Of a DNA stretch of 64,000 bases, positions 7,516 to 16,324 are shown one piece after another (within the stretch, counting starts at the first letter, position 1; every line of letters begins with the position of its first letter). The notes under the pieces were generated by a model. It ran no database searches, was not told the DNA's origin, and saw only the letters and a program-made list of their open reading frames with translations. The position numbers were made by a program, and so were the translations under genes. The DNA comes from Rhizobiales bacterium 2SD (GTDB lineage Bacteria > Pseudomonadota > Alphaproteobacteria > Rhizobiales > Beijerinckiaceae). The stretch is from positions 431,273 to 495,272 of the forward strand of contig SCMY01000004.1 in assembly GCA_005502805.1 (NCBI GenBank), given 5' to 3'.

Positions 7516-8481
7516 ATGAAGGGATTCCGCACGCTCGCTTTGGCCTTGGGCGCGCTCGCCATCGGCGCCGCGCCGGCCTTCGCCTTTCCCGACCGGCCAG
7601 TTCAATTGATCGTGCCCTGGGCGGCCGGCGGCGGCATGGATTCGGTGATGCGCATCTTCGCCAACGGGCTGGAGGCCGAGCTGAAGCAGCCGGTCAACGT
7701 CATCAACCGCACCGGTGGCGGCGGCATCACCGGCCACAGCGCCATCGCGACGGCCGCGCCTGACGGTTACACCATCGGCGGCGCCAGCCCGGAGATCTCC
7801 TTCTTCAAGGCGCTCGGCCTCGGCGATCTCACGCCCGATTCGATCGACATGTTCTCGCGGGTGTCGCTGATCCCGGCCGGCATCACGGTCAAGGCCGACA
7901 GCCCGTGGAAAACCGCGGCCGACTATCTCAAGGCGGTGAAGGACAGCCCCAAAGGCTCGATCATGGCCTCGGGCACCGGGGTCGGCGGCTCCTGGCACAT
8001 CGCCTCTGGCGGCATCCTGAAGGCGGCCGGCATCGCCCCTGACGCCGTGCGCTGGGTGCCGAGCAATGGCGGCGCCCCTGCCCTGCAGGACCTCGTCGCC
8101 GGCGGCCTCCAGGTCTTCACCGGCTCGCCGATCGAGGCCAAGGCGATGCTGGAAGCCGGCCGCGTACGCACCATCCTGCTGATGACCGAGGAGCGTCATC
8201 CGAACTTCCCGGACGTGCCGAGCGCCAAGGAGGCCGGGCTCGACTGGACCTATCAGAACTGGTTCGCCCTCGCCGCTCCCAAGGGCATTCCGGCCGACCG
8301 GCGCAAGATCCTGTTCGACGCCGCCCAGCGCACCATGGCGCGCGAGGATGTCCGCAAGGGCATGGCCGATCGCGGCATCACCCCGGTCTGGGACAAGCCG
8401 GAGGAGTTCGCCGCCTATGTGAAGGCCTTCACCGAACGCGGCAACGGCGTGCTGAAGGATCTCGGGCTGACCAAGAACTGA
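7516..8481 (+). CDS. Bug/TctC family periplasmic solute-binding receptor
   Basis: The 321-residue protein starts at an ATG preceded by GGGAGGAG. A signal peptide (LALALGALAIGAAPAFA) is followed by the Bug fold: FPDRPVQLIVPWAAGGGMDSVMR, NRTGGGGITGHSAIATAAPDGYT and FPDVPSAKEAGLDWTYQNW. These receptors bind carboxylates or related compounds for tripartite tricarboxylate transport. No TctA/TctB membrane genes are adjacent, so it is an orphan, as is common for the expanded Bug family of alpha- and betaproteobacteria. The upstream palindromes suggest inducible expression. The ligand is unknown. Confidence 0.9.
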   Translation: MKGFRTLALALGALAIGAAPAFAFPDRPVQLIVPWAAGGGMDSVMRIFANGLEAELKQPVNVINRTGGGGITGHSAIATAAPDGYTIGGASPEISFFKALGLGDLTPDSIDMFSRVSLIPAGITVKADSPWKTAADYLKAVKDSPKGSIMASGTGVGGSWHIASGGILKAAGIAPDAVRWVPSNGGAPALQDLVAGGLQVFTGSPIEAKAMLEAGRVRTILLMTEERHPNFPDVPSAKEAGLDWTYQNWFALAAPKGIPADRRKILFDAAQRTMAREDVRKGMADRGITPVWDKPEEFAAYVKAFTERGNGVLKDLGLTKN

Positions 8482-8490
8482 CGGCTTGGC

Positions 8491-8598
8491 CGTCGTTCTC
8501 GGGCGAAGCGAAGCGCAGACCCGAGAATCTCATGACGAGAAGGTGCCTATCGGAGCCTTCTCCTGCCTGAGATGCCCGGGTCAAGCCCGGGCATGACG
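8491..8598. repeat. Dispersed three-hairpin intergenic repeat, copy A
   Basis: Three inverted repeats lie in series: TTCTCGGG with CCCGAGAA, GAGAAGG with CCTTCTC, and ATGCCCGGG with CCCGGGCAT. Nearly the same block occurs at 41712-41818, with diverged copies at 30098-30207 and 20411-20549. All are between genes, here between convergent ones. REP-like behaviour (transcript ends or mRNA stability) is inferred. Confidence 0.8.
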
Positions 8599-8611
8599 CC
8601 TTGGAGCGCCC

Positions 8612-10219
8612 TCACATCCTGAACACGCCGAAGCGCGTCTCCGGCACCTCGGCATTGAGGCAGGCGGAGAAGGCCAGCGCCAGCACGCGGCGCGTCTCGG
8701 AGGGCAGGATGATGCCGTCGTCCCAGAGCCGGGCAGTGGCGTAGTAAGGCGAGCCCTCGGATTCGATCTTGTCGCGGATCGGCGCCTTGAAAGCTTCGGC
8801 ATCCTCCGCCGTCCACGGCTTGCCCTCGGCTTCAAGATTGTCGCCGCGCACCGTTGCGAGCACGCTCGCCGCCTGCTCGGCGCCCATCACCGAGACCTTC
8901 GAATTCGGCCAGGCGAACAGGAAGCGCGGCGAGTAGGCGCGCCCGCACATGCCGTAATTGCCGGCGCCGAACGAGCCGCCGACCAGCACGGTGATCTTCG
9001 GCACCCGGGCCGAGGCGACCGCCGTGACCAGCTTGGCGCCATCCTTGGCGATGCCGCGCGTCTCGGCCTCGCGCCCGACCATGAAGCCGGTGATGTTCTG
9101 CAGGAAGAGCAGCGGGATGCGGCGCTGGCAGCAGAGCTCGATGAAATGCGCCCCCTTGAGCGCGCTCTCCGAGAACAGGATGCCGTTATTGCCGATGATG
9201 CCGACCGGGATGCCGTGGATACGGGCAAAGCCAGTGACCAGGGTCGAGCCGTAGAGTGGCTTGAACTCGTCGAGCTGCGAGCCGTCGACCAGCCGCGCGA
9301 TCACCTCGCGGATATCGTATTGCTTCTTGAGATCGGTCGGCACGACGGCGTCGAGCTCGTCCGCCCCGTAGAGCGGCTCGACCGTCTCGGCGAGATCGAT
9401 ATCGGGCCGCTTGACGCTGTTGAAGTTGCTGGCGATCCGCCGCGCGATCGAAAGCGCATGGGTGTCGTCGCCGGCATAATGGTCGGCGACGCCCGAGAGC
9501 CGGGCATGGACGTCGGCGCCGCCGAGGTCCTCGGCCGAGACGACCTCGCCGGTCGCCGCCTTCACCAATGGCGGGCCGCCAAGGAAGATGGTGCCCTGGT
9601 TCCTGACGATCACCGTCTCGTCCGACATCGCCGGCACATAGGCGCCGCCGGCGGTGCATGAGCCCATCACCACGGCGATCTGCGGGATTCCCAGCCCCGA
9701 CAAGGTGGCCTGGTTGTAGAAGATCCGGCCGAAATGCTCGCGGTCGGGGAAGACCTCTGTCTGGTGCGGCAGGTTCGCGCCGCCCGAATCGACCAGGTAG
9801 ATGCAGGGAAGCTTGTTCTCGCGCGCGATCTCCTGGGCGCGCAGATGCTTCTTCACCGTCATCGGGTAATAGGTGCCGCCCTTGATGGTGGCGTCGTTGC
9901 AGACGACCATCACCTCGCGCCCGGCGACGCGGCCGATACCGGCGATCATCCCAGCGCCATGCACGTCCTTGTCGTACATGTCGTAGGCAGCGAGCGAACC
10001 GATCTCGAGGAAGGCCGAGCCGGGATCGAGCAGCCGCAGCACGCGCTCGCGCGGCAGCAGTTTTCCACGCGACGTATGGCGCTCGCGCGAGCGGGCATTG
10101 CCGCCGAGCGCGGCTGTGGCACGCCGTTCCAGGAGTTGATCGCGCAGCGTGCTCCAGGCCGCGACATTGGTGCGCGCCTCGGCCGAATTGAGATCGACCT
10201 TGCTCTCGATGACCGCCAC
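8612..10219 (-). CDS. mccB: Acyl-CoA carboxylase beta subunit (methylcrotonoyl-CoA carboxylase type)
   Basis: The start is the GTG at 10219, with AAGGGAG six bases upstream; this gives 535 residues, the usual length of methylcrotonoyl-CoA carboxylase beta. The N-terminal and C-terminal carboxyltransferase halves are intact: [71 protein letters not shown] and [19 protein letters not shown]. It moves CO2 from carboxybiotin to 3-methylcrotonyl-CoA in leucine breakdown. A geranyl-CoA or other acyl-CoA role is possible. No biotin-carrying alpha subunit or hydratase gene is adjacent. Isovaleryl-CoA dehydrogenase, the previous pathway step, lies about 9 kb away. Confidence 0.85.
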   Translation of the reverse strand: MAVIESKVDLNSAEARTNVAAWSTLRDQLLERRATAALGGNARSRERHTSRGKLLPRERVLRLLDPGSAFLEIGSLAAYDMYDKDVHGAGMIAGIGRVAGREVMVVCNDATIKGGTYYPMTVKKHLRAQEIARENKLPCIYLVDSGGANLPHQTEVFPDREHFGRIFYNQATLSGLGIPQIAVVMGSCTAGGAYVPAMSDETVIVRNQGTIFLGGPPLVKAATGEVVSAEDLGGADVHARLSGVADHYAGDDTHALSIARRIASNFNSVKRPDIDLAETVEPLYGADELDAVVPTDLKKQYDIREVIARLVDGSQLDEFKPLYGSTLVTGFARIHGIPVGIIGNNGILFSESALKGAHFIELCCQRRIPLLFLQNITGFMVGREAETRGIAKDGAKLVTAVASARVPKITVLVGGSFGAGNYGMCGRAYSPRFLFAWPNSKVSVMGAEQAASVLATVRGDNLEAEGKPWTAEDAEAFKAPIRDKIESEGSPYYATARLWDDGIILPSETRRVLALAFSACLNAEVPETRFGVFRM

Positions 10220-10322
10220 GGCGCGCTCCCTTGCGATAGACTTCGCTCGGTTATGGCGCGCCGGGCGCAAAAGGCAAACAGGCGACGGCGCGCAGATGCG
10301 CCGTGCGCGAATTTACAAGGCG

Positions 10323-10520
10323 CTATTCGCGCATCCGCCGGACCGAGCCGGTCACGGTCGGAGCGGCGAAGGCGCCGACTGCCCCGCCCGCGACCGCGCC
10401 GATCGGCCCGCCGATGATCGCGCCGGTACCCGCACCGGCGGCAGCGCCTGCGATGCGCTCTTCGGTGGTCGAACAGGCAGAAAGCAGGGCCGCCAGGCAG
10501 CCCGCGAAGATGATCCTCAT
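10323..10520 (-). CDS. Glycine-zipper outer-membrane lipoprotein
   Basis: Starting at the ATG at 10520, with GGGGA about eight bases upstream, the product has 65 residues. A signal peptide ends in LLSAC, a lipobox, so the mature protein would be lipid-modified at Cys. The rest is a glycine zipper (AAAGAGTGAIIGGPIGAVAGG) as in the 17-kDa surface-antigen/Glycine-zipper_2 lipoproteins. An ATG two codons upstream is a possible alternative start. The gene lies just beyond lipB on the same strand. Confidence 0.75.
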   Translation of the reverse strand: MRIIFAGCLAALLSACSTTEERIAGAAAGAGTGAIIGGPIGAVAGGAVGAFAAPTVTGSVRRMRE

Positions 10521-10587
10521 CGTCATCGTCCCCGTGGTTTGCGTCACGGGGAAAGCATCCGGGCGGATGGTCAACGCGAGGTAAACG

Positions 10588-11292
10588 TCAGGAAACCGCG
10601 ACCGTAGGCCCGAAAATCTGCTCGAACTCGGCCCTGAGCGCGCTGTCGACCTCCGGCATCGTCACCGGCAAGCCGAGATCGACCAGCGAGGTCACGCCCT
10701 GGTCGGAGACGCCGCAGGGCACGATGCCGTCGAAATGCGCCAGCTCCGGCTCGACATTGAGCGAGATGCCATGGAACGAGACCCAGCGACGAACGCGGAT
10801 ACCGAGCGCGGCGATCTTGTCTTCGGCATTCGCCCCCTTCTCCGGCCGGCGCACCCAGACGCCGACGCGCTCCTCGCGCCGCTCGCCGCGGATGTTGAAG
10901 GCGGCGAGCGTGCCGATCAGCCAGGCCTCCAGCGCCGAGACGAAGCGGCGCAGATCCGGCTCGCGCCGCTTCAGGTCGAGCATCACGTAAGCGACGCGCT
11001 GTCCGGGGCCGTGATAGGTGAACTGCCCGCCCCGCCCCGTCCGGTGCACCGGAAAGCGCTCCGGCGTCAGCAGGTCCTCGTCCCTGGCCGAAGTACCCGC
11101 GGTATAGAGAGCCGGATGCTCGACCAGCCAGACGCGCTCGCGCGCCTTGCCGTCCGCGATCAGGGCGGCGCGCGCCTCCATCTCGGCGACGGCCGCCTCG
11201 TAGCCGACGGGCTCGTCGGCAATGACCCATTCGACCGGCTCTGAACCCGCCTCTGGCAGGAAGGAGACCGAAAGCGCCTCGCGCGTCTTCAC
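10588..11292 (-). CDS. lipB: Lipoyl(octanoyl) transferase
   Basis: LipB moves octanoate from acyl-carrier protein to lipoyl domains of 2-oxoacid dehydrogenases and the glycine cleavage system, in the cytoplasm. The 234-residue product has the conserved [12 protein letters not shown] at about 87-98, the catalytic Lys at 159 ([19 protein letters not shown]) and the catalytic Cys at 193 ([15 protein letters not shown]). The length is normal for the family. It has no lipA neighbour. It is divergent from the FliN-like gene with a 131-base gap holding nothing I recognise. Confidence 0.95.
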   Translation of the reverse strand: MKTREALSVSFLPEAGSEPVEWVIADEPVGYEAAVAEMEARAALIADGKARERVWLVEHPALYTAGTSARDEDLLTPERFPVHRTGRGGQFTYHGPGQRVAYVMLDLKRREPDLRRFVSALEAWLIGTLAAFNIRGERREERVGVWVRRPEKGANAEDKIAALGIRVRRWVSFHGISLNVEPELAHFDGIVPCGVSDQGVTSLVDLGLPVTMPEVDSALRAEFEQIFGPTVAVS

Positions 11293-11423
11293 CTTGCCTT
11301 AACCCTGTCCGTTCAACTCTTGGAAACCGGCGCCGCGCCCGCTTCGCCGCTGCTCATGCGCCGGTTTGCGCGTCGCTGGCAAGTTCGTGGAATGATTCGA
11401 AGTTAAGTCTGCGGAGGCAGGTT

Positions 11424-11693
11424 TTGAAGGCCGATCTCGACAACGTCGCGGTAGAGCTCACGGTGGTGCTCGGCTCGGCGCAGATGCCGATCTACAAGCT
11501 GCTGCGCATGGGTCGCGGCGCGATCATAGAGCTCAACGCGACCGAGAACGACGAAGTCCAGATCCTCGCCAACAACCACCCCTTCGCCAAGGGCCATGTC
11601 GTCGTCGCCGGCACCCGCATCTCGGTCGAGATCACCGAGATGCTGATGCGCCCGACCGTCTACACGCTCGAAACCGTCGCCGACGCCGCCTGA
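11424..11693 (+). CDS. FliN/SpoA-domain protein, isolated
   Basis: The start is a TTG at 11424 with GGAGG six bases upstream. The 89-residue protein is almost entirely a SpoA (FliN C-terminal) domain: AVELTVVLGSAQMPIYKLLRMGRGAIIEL, then NDEVQILANNHPFAKGHVVVAGTRISVEIT. In flagellar motors FliN forms the C-ring base. Here no other flagellar gene is nearby and the usual N-terminal extension is missing. It may be a second FliN, a C-ring component placed away from the main cluster, or a SpoA protein with another role. It is convergent with the exported hydratase-fold gene, seven bases apart. Confidence 0.8.
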   Translation: MKADLDNVAVELTVVLGSAQMPIYKLLRMGRGAIIELNATENDEVQILANNHPFAKGHVVVAGTRISVEITEMLMRPTVYTLETVADAA

Positions 11694-11700
11694 GCGACGC

Positions 11701-12555
11701 TCACTCGAACTGGACGCTGACCTTCGGCGTCCCCGCGAATCCCTCATAGCGGACAGTGATATGCTGCCCCGGCTTCGGCGGCGTCAGCGGCGAGAACGAG
11801 CCGACGCTGATCAGGTCGCCGGCTGCGAGCTTGCGGCCGCTCTTGGCCAGATCCTGCACCAGCCAGATCACCGAATTCAGCGGGTTGCCGAGTGTCGCGG
11901 CGCCGGTTCCTTCGGCCAGCACTGCTCCGCTCGCATCGGTCGCGACGATCTTGGTCTCGGCGAGCAGCGCGAGCGTCGCCGCATCGGCCTTGAGAGGCAC
12001 CTCGGCGCCGGCGACGCCGAAGCGGGCGGCGACATTGATCGCCAGCAGCTGCGTGCCATCGAGCGTCTCGCCCGGCGCCAGAGCCAGGTCCGGCAATTCG
12101 ATGAAGGGACGCATCCCGGAAATATGGCGCAGCGCCTCATCCGGCGTCCTGGCGGTGTTGATTCCCTCGTCCTTGACGACGAGGAGCATGTCGGCCTCCC
12201 AGACCGGGCGGGCGCCATAGGCCGCGGGCAGCTTCGCCCCGTCCTTCAGAATCATCGTCTCGAACAGCACGCCGCTGACCGGTCCATCGGCCTTGAAGCG
12301 CTCCTGCACCGCCTTGGCGGTGAGCCCGGCCTTGTAGCCGACGACCTTGCCGAGCTTGCCCTGAAGCGCGGTGGCGAGCTTGTCGCGCGCGCAGGTCGCG
12401 TCCTCGACAGTCGCCACCGGCAGGGCCTTGGCCGGGCGCTTCGCCTCCCAATCGGCGACAAAGCCGCTGATCGCGGCAGCGTCGGGACAGGCGGCCTGCA
12501 CCGCACTGGCCATGAGGCAGGCGTTCAAGGCCAGAGCAATGGAACATGCGCGCAT
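11701..12555 (-). CDS. Exported 2-keto-4-pentenoate hydratase-fold protein
   Basis: The ATG at 12555 follows GGGAGGA and gives 284 residues. The N-terminus is a clear signal peptide (MRACSIALALNACLMASAVQAAC), unusual for this fold. The body resembles MhpD/fumarylacetoacetate-hydrolase-type proteins: VVGYKAGLTAKAVQERF, PVSGVLFETMIL, EADMLLVVKDEGI, MRPFIELPDL and GNPLNSVIWLVQDLAKSGR. The cytoplasmic enzymes hydrate or cleave meta-cleavage products using a metal ion. Secretion suggests a periplasmic role that I cannot name. The product stands alone, convergent with the FliN-like gene. Confidence 0.8.
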   Translation of the reverse strand: MRACSIALALNACLMASAVQAACPDAAAISGFVADWEAKRPAKALPVATVEDATCARDKLATALQGKLGKVVGYKAGLTAKAVQERFKADGPVSGVLFETMILKDGAKLPAAYGARPVWEADMLLVVKDEGINTARTPDEALRHISGMRPFIELPDLALAPGETLDGTQLLAINVAARFGVAGAEVPLKADAATLALLAETKIVATDASGAVLAEGTGAATLGNPLNSVIWLVQDLAKSGRKLAAGDLISVGSFSPLTPPKPGQHITVRYEGFAGTPKVSVQFE

Positions 12556-12747
12556 CGACGTCCTCCCGGGCCCGCTCATGGCCGGCGCGGGAGCGCAGGC
12601 TGGCGGCATTGTGCCCTGACGATCTCCGGCCGGATGAACTTCGTCAACAGCACTGTCCAAACGGGGCTTGTCCCGGCTCACGGCTTTTGCTAGACCCGCG
12701 CCGCTCCGGAGTTCACCGCCACAGCGCGGCGCCCTTCTGGAGCCGCT

Positions 12748-12832
12748 GCGGTCATGGCGGAATTGGTAGACGCACTACCTTGAGGTGGTAGCGGGGAGAC
12801 CCGTGGAGGTTCGAGTCCTCTTGACCGCACCA
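12748..12832 (+). tRNA. tRNA-Leu (anticodon GAG)
   Basis: Acceptor arms GCGGTCA and TGACCGC pair perfectly, followed by an encoded ACCA end. The anticodon stem CTACC/GGTAG encloses the loop TTGAGGT, giving anticodon GAG, which reads CUC and CUU. A long variable arm (CGGGGAGACCCGT region) and the T-arm GGAGGTTCGAGTCCTC fit a class II leucine tRNA. The total is 85 bases with CCA. A strong terminator follows 20 bases on. Confidence 0.97.
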
Positions 12833-12852
12833 GTTTAGGACGAAGGTCCGCG

Positions 12853-12882
12853 AAACGGCGATCCCCCGGGATCGCCGTTTTT
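12853..12882 (+). terminator. Rho-independent terminator of the tRNA-Leu gene
   Basis: AAACGGCGATCCC and GGGATCGCCGTTT form a 13-base perfect stem around two C residues, with T residues running off the 3' end (TTTTT in all). It lies directly behind the tRNA and ahead of mgtE. Confidence 0.9.
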
Positions 12883-13011
12883 CGTTGCGGGTGCATCGAA
12901 TCCGCTCCCGGCGCGTTGCCATGAGGCCGAGGCGCTGACACAAGGGCGCTGCGTCTCCGGTCGCGAATCCCCTGCCCCGAATCCCCCTGCCCTCGAAACG
13001 CGGAGCGACCC

Positions 13012-14418
13012 ATGGTGGAAGCCGAGCACGCTCCGGACGAGACGCTGGAGCGCAAGGTCCGCGACGAGGACGGCGCGATCGACGCCGGCTTCGTCGAGCA
13101 GGTCTCGCAGGCCGTCCTGCTCTCCGACGTCACCGCCTTGCGCGGGCTGGTCGCGGAGCTCCACGAGGCCGATCTCGGCGACCTGATCGAGGCGCTCGAC
13201 CCAGAGGAGCGGCCCAAGCTGATCTCGCTGCTCGGCGGCGATTTCGACTTCACCGCGCTGACCGAGGTCGACGACGCCGTCCGCGAGGAGATTCTCGAGG
13301 AACTCTCGCCCGAGACGGTCGCCGAAGGCGTGCGCGATCTCGATACCGACGACGCCGTCTACATCCTCGAGGACCTCGACGAGGCCGACAAGCGCGAGAT
13401 TCTCGACAAGCTGACGCCGGCCGAGCGCACGGTGCTGCAGCAGGGCCTCGACTATCCCGAAGGCTCGGCCGGGCGGCGCATGCAGCCCGAGGTGATCGCG
13501 GTGCCGCCGTTCTGGACCGTCGGCCACACCATCGACTTCCTGCGCGAGACCGAAGACCTGCCCGAGCGCTTCTTCGAGATTTTCGTCGCCGACCCCAGCC
13601 ATCATTTCGTCGGCACGGTCAGGCTCGACCGGCTGCTGCGCACCAAGCGCCCGGTCAGCGTCGTCGATCTCGTCGAGGACGATCGCCGCGTCGTTCAGGC
13701 GACCGACGACATCGAGGACGTGGCGCGCATGTTTCAGCGCTACAACCTCGTCGCCGCGCCGGTAATCGACGCTGCCGGCCGGCTCGTCGGCGTCATGACC
13801 GTCGACGACATTGTCGACGTGATCGAGGAAGCCGCCGACGACGACGTCAAGCAGCTCGGCGGCGTCGACGCGGAAGAAGAGATCTCGGATTCGGTGCGCC
13901 AGGTCGCGCTCGGCCGTTTCCGCTGGCGCTTCATCAGCCTGGTCGCCGCCTTCATCAGCGCCTCGGTGATGGCGATGTTCGAGGAGCAGCTCGGCAAGCT
14001 CGTCGCGCTCGCCGTGCTGGCGCCGATCGTCGCCAGCCAGGGCGGCAATGCCGCGACGCAGACGATGACGGTCGCGGTACGCGCGCTCGGCACCGGCGAG
14101 CTCGGCGGCTGGAACATGGGCCGCTTCTTCCGGCGCGAGATGATCGTCGGCATGCTCAACGGCGTCGCCTTCGCGCTGATCACCGCTTTGGTCGCCGGCT
14201 TCTGGTTCGGCAATCCGATGCTCGGCGTCGTCATCGGCCTCGCCATGGTCGCGACCCTGATCATCGCGGCGCTCGCGGGCGTCGCCGTGCCGCTGGCGCT
14301 CGACAAGGCGGGAATCGACCCGGCAATCTCGTCGGGCACCTTCGTCACCACCATCACCGACGTGGTCGGCTTCTTCTCCTTCCTCGGCATCGCGACGGTG
14401 CTGCTGCGCCTAGCGTAA
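13012..14418 (+). CDS. mgtE: MgtE-type magnesium transporter
   Basis: The 468-residue protein starts at an ATG with GGAG upstream. It has the MgtE N domain (MgtE_N superhelix, about 30-150, very acidic, with LIEALDPEERPKLISLL and ILDKLTPAERTVLQQGLDYPE), two CBS domains (about 150-275, ending VVAAPVIDAAGRLVGVMTVDDIVDVI) that sense Mg2+, a plug helix, and five membrane helices (about 300-468). The pore motif PIVASQGGNAATQTM is intact. It is an inner-membrane Mg2+ channel gated by cytosolic Mg2+. No leader riboswitch is visible between the tRNA terminator and the start. Confidence 0.97.
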   Translation: MVEAEHAPDETLERKVRDEDGAIDAGFVEQVSQAVLLSDVTALRGLVAELHEADLGDLIEALDPEERPKLISLLGGDFDFTALTEVDDAVREEILEELSPETVAEGVRDLDTDDAVYILEDLDEADKREILDKLTPAERTVLQQGLDYPEGSAGRRMQPEVIAVPPFWTVGHTIDFLRETEDLPERFFEIFVADPSHHFVGTVRLDRLLRTKRPVSVVDLVEDDRRVVQATDDIEDVARMFQRYNLVAAPVIDAAGRLVGVMTVDDIVDVIEEAADDDVKQLGGVDAEEEISDSVRQVALGRFRWRFISLVAAFISASVMAMFEEQLGKLVALAVLAPIVASQGGNAATQTMTVAVRALGTGELGGWNMGRFFRREMIVGMLNGVAFALITALVAGFWFGNPMLGVVIGLAMVATLIIAALAGVAVPLALDKAGIDPAISSGTFVTTITDVVGFFSFLGIATVLLRLA

Positions 14419-14445
14419 GCGGAGCGGAACCTCCCTCGTCATTCC

Positions 14446-14465
14446 GGAGCAGCCGAAACTGCTCC
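14446..14465 (+). terminator. Hairpin downstream of mgtE
   Basis: GGAGCAG and CTGCTCC form a 7-base stem with a CCGAAA loop, 28 bases behind the mgtE stop. There is no T run, so it is a weak terminator or an mRNA-end structure. Confidence 0.3.
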
Positions 14466-14541
14466 AAATCTCGAAGCGACAGCCACGGAAAAACCGGTAA
14501 CGTAAACCGGGCGTCAAGCTTTCTCCTTAATTGTCCGGGAA

Positions 14542-15492
14542 ATGACCGCCCGCCGCATGAAAACCCTGTCCCTGGCCCCCTTCGCGCTGCTCGCCGCCCT
14601 GACGGCCCTGGGCGGCTGCGTCGCTTTGGACAACTATCCGTCCAAGGGCGATGTGCGCCCGCATCCCGGCGTCGAGGCTGCCAGGCGCTATCCGATCCAG
14701 GGCATCGACATCTCGCGCTGGCAGGGCGAGATCGACTGGGCCTCGGTCAAGGCCGCCGGCACCCGCTTCGTCTACATCAAGGCGACCGAGGGCGGCGACC
14801 ATGTCGACCCGGCCTTCCAGCGGAACTGGGAAGGCGCCCGCCGCGCCGGCGTGCCGCGCGGCGCCTATCACTTCGTCTACTGGTGCCGCCCGGCGCATGA
14901 GCAGGCGGTCTGGTTCAAGCAGCAGATCCCGAACGACCCCGACGCGCTGCCGCCGGTGCTCGATCTTGAATGGAACGGCCACTCCAAGACCTGCCCGAAG
15001 AAGGTCGAGCGTTCGCTGGCGCTGGAGAAGATCCGGCTGATGCTGACCGAGCTCGAGCAGCTCACCGGCAAGAAGCCGGTGATCTACACCGACATCACCT
15101 TCCACAAGGACATCCTGGAAGGCGAGTTCAACGACTACGCCTACTGGATCCGCTCGACCGCAGCCAAGCCCGAGGTCCGCTACAACAACCGGCCCTGGGC
15201 CTTCTGGCAGTTCACCACCACCGGCCGCGTCCCCGGCATCAAGGGCGATGTCGACCGCAACGCCTTCTATGGCAATGAAGGCGAGTTCGCCGGCTGGCGC
15301 GAAGGCCGGTTCGACATCGGCACCCGGACCTGGACGCGCCAGCGCCCGGCTGCGCCCAACCCGAGCCCCGGCCCCGAGCACACGCCCGTCGCGACGATGC
15401 CGGGCGCGAGCAGGACCGTGGCGGCAGCCTCCTTCCAGCCCGCGCCTCTCGGCCAGGTCATCGACGACGAGGCTGCGCCGGAATCGGAGTAG
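14542..15492 (+). CDS. GH25 family lysozyme-like lipoprotein
   Basis: The 316-residue product has a signal peptide with lipobox LGGC, so it is probably lipid-anchored. The GH25 catalytic domain spans about 50-265: GIDISRWQGEIDW (catalytic Asp), FVYIKATEGGDH, GAYHFVYWCRP, LPPVLDLEWNG (the D-x-E pair) and WQFTTTGRVPGIKGDVDRNAF. These muramidases cut N-acetylmuramic acid linkages of peptidoglycan. A Pro-rich disordered tail follows. An ATG five codons in (MKTLSL) is an alternative start. It is paralogous to the gene at 16325-17308 and lies convergent with pcs, four bases apart. Confidence 0.92.
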   Translation: MTARRMKTLSLAPFALLAALTALGGCVALDNYPSKGDVRPHPGVEAARRYPIQGIDISRWQGEIDWASVKAAGTRFVYIKATEGGDHVDPAFQRNWEGARRAGVPRGAYHFVYWCRPAHEQAVWFKQQIPNDPDALPPVLDLEWNGHSKTCPKKVERSLALEKIRLMLTELEQLTGKKPVIYTDITFHKDILEGEFNDYAYWIRSTAAKPEVRYNNRPWAFWQFTTTGRVPGIKGDVDRNAFYGNEGEFAGWREGRFDIGTRTWTRQRPAAPNPSPGPEHTPVATMPGASRTVAAASFQPAPLGQVIDDEAAPESE

Positions 15493-15496
15493 GCGT

Positions 15497-16219
15497 TTAG
15501 CCGTGCGGCGCTCTCGCGCGGATCAGCCCCAGCCCGACGAAATAGCAGGCGGCCAGCGCCAGCCCGGCCTTGCTCCAGGCGTCCGGCGCCATTCCCTGCC
15601 AGAGCGTCGCACCTGCCGCGATCACCCATAGCCCCAGCATCGCCATCGTCAGCCCGCGCCAGCGCCGCACCCGCACCGGATGCACGAACACCACTGGCAC
15701 GAACATCAGGACGGTCGCGACCAGGATGACCGCCAGCGCCAGCCAGGCCGGCGGCGCGAAGGCGATGATGTAGAACACGACGATGTTCCAGACCGCCGGA
15801 AAGCCGCGGAACCACCAATCGTCGGTCTTCATGCCGGTGTCGGCGAAATAGAGCGCGCTCGCCAACGTCACCACGAGACCGGCGATGAGCCCGTAAGGCT
15901 GCGCCAACACCTCCGGCCGCAACAGCATCGCCGCCGGCACGAAGACATAAGTAACGAAGTCGACGACGAGGTCGAGCTGTGCCCCGTCATATCGCCGCGC
16001 CCGCTGCTTGACCGAGAAGCGCCGCGCCAGTGGCCCGTCGACCGCATCGACCACCAGCGCGACGCCGAGCCAGGCAAAAGCCTGCGAGAGGTCATCTGTG
16101 AACACCGCCTGCAGCGCCAGGAGGCCGAGCGCGGCGCCGAGCGCGGTCAGCACGTGGACGCCATAGGCCAGTGCCCGGCTGCCCTTGCCTGTCCCCTCCT
16201 CGCCGCCGGAATCGTCCAT
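15497..16219 (-). CDS. pcs: Phosphatidylcholine synthase
   Basis: The enzyme condenses CDP-diacylglycerol with choline to give phosphatidylcholine and CMP in the inner membrane. The 240-residue product has eight or so membrane helices and the CDP-alcohol phosphotransferase motif in its Pcs variant: VVDAVDGPLARRF, then a long spacer and GAQLDLVVDFVTYVFVPA. The start is fixed by AGGAGG upstream of 16219. The Pcs route is typical of plant- and animal-associated alphaproteobacteria and depends on external choline. It lies between two GH25 genes on the opposite strand. Confidence 0.93.
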   Translation of the reverse strand: MDDSGGEEGTGKGSRALAYGVHVLTALGAALGLLALQAVFTDDLSQAFAWLGVALVVDAVDGPLARRFSVKQRARRYDGAQLDLVVDFVTYVFVPAAMLLRPEVLAQPYGLIAGLVVTLASALYFADTGMKTDDWWFRGFPAVWNIVVFYIIAFAPPAWLALAVILVATVLMFVPVVFVHPVRVRRWRGLTMAMLGLWVIAAGATLWQGMAPDAWSKAGLALAACYFVGLGLIRARAPHG

Positions 16220-16324
16220 CGCCAGCCTCCTGCCGGTTAACCAAGCCTGAAGCCGGCCGCTCGAATGCTAACCACCTCTTAACCCGGCGCCCGCCTATCC
16301 TTTTCTCGATATCAGGAGACAAGC

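Noticed and set aside
12748..12832. tRNA-Leu as an integration site for a genomic island
   Set aside because: No integrase, no repeated 3' tRNA fragment and no compositional break were seen downstream.
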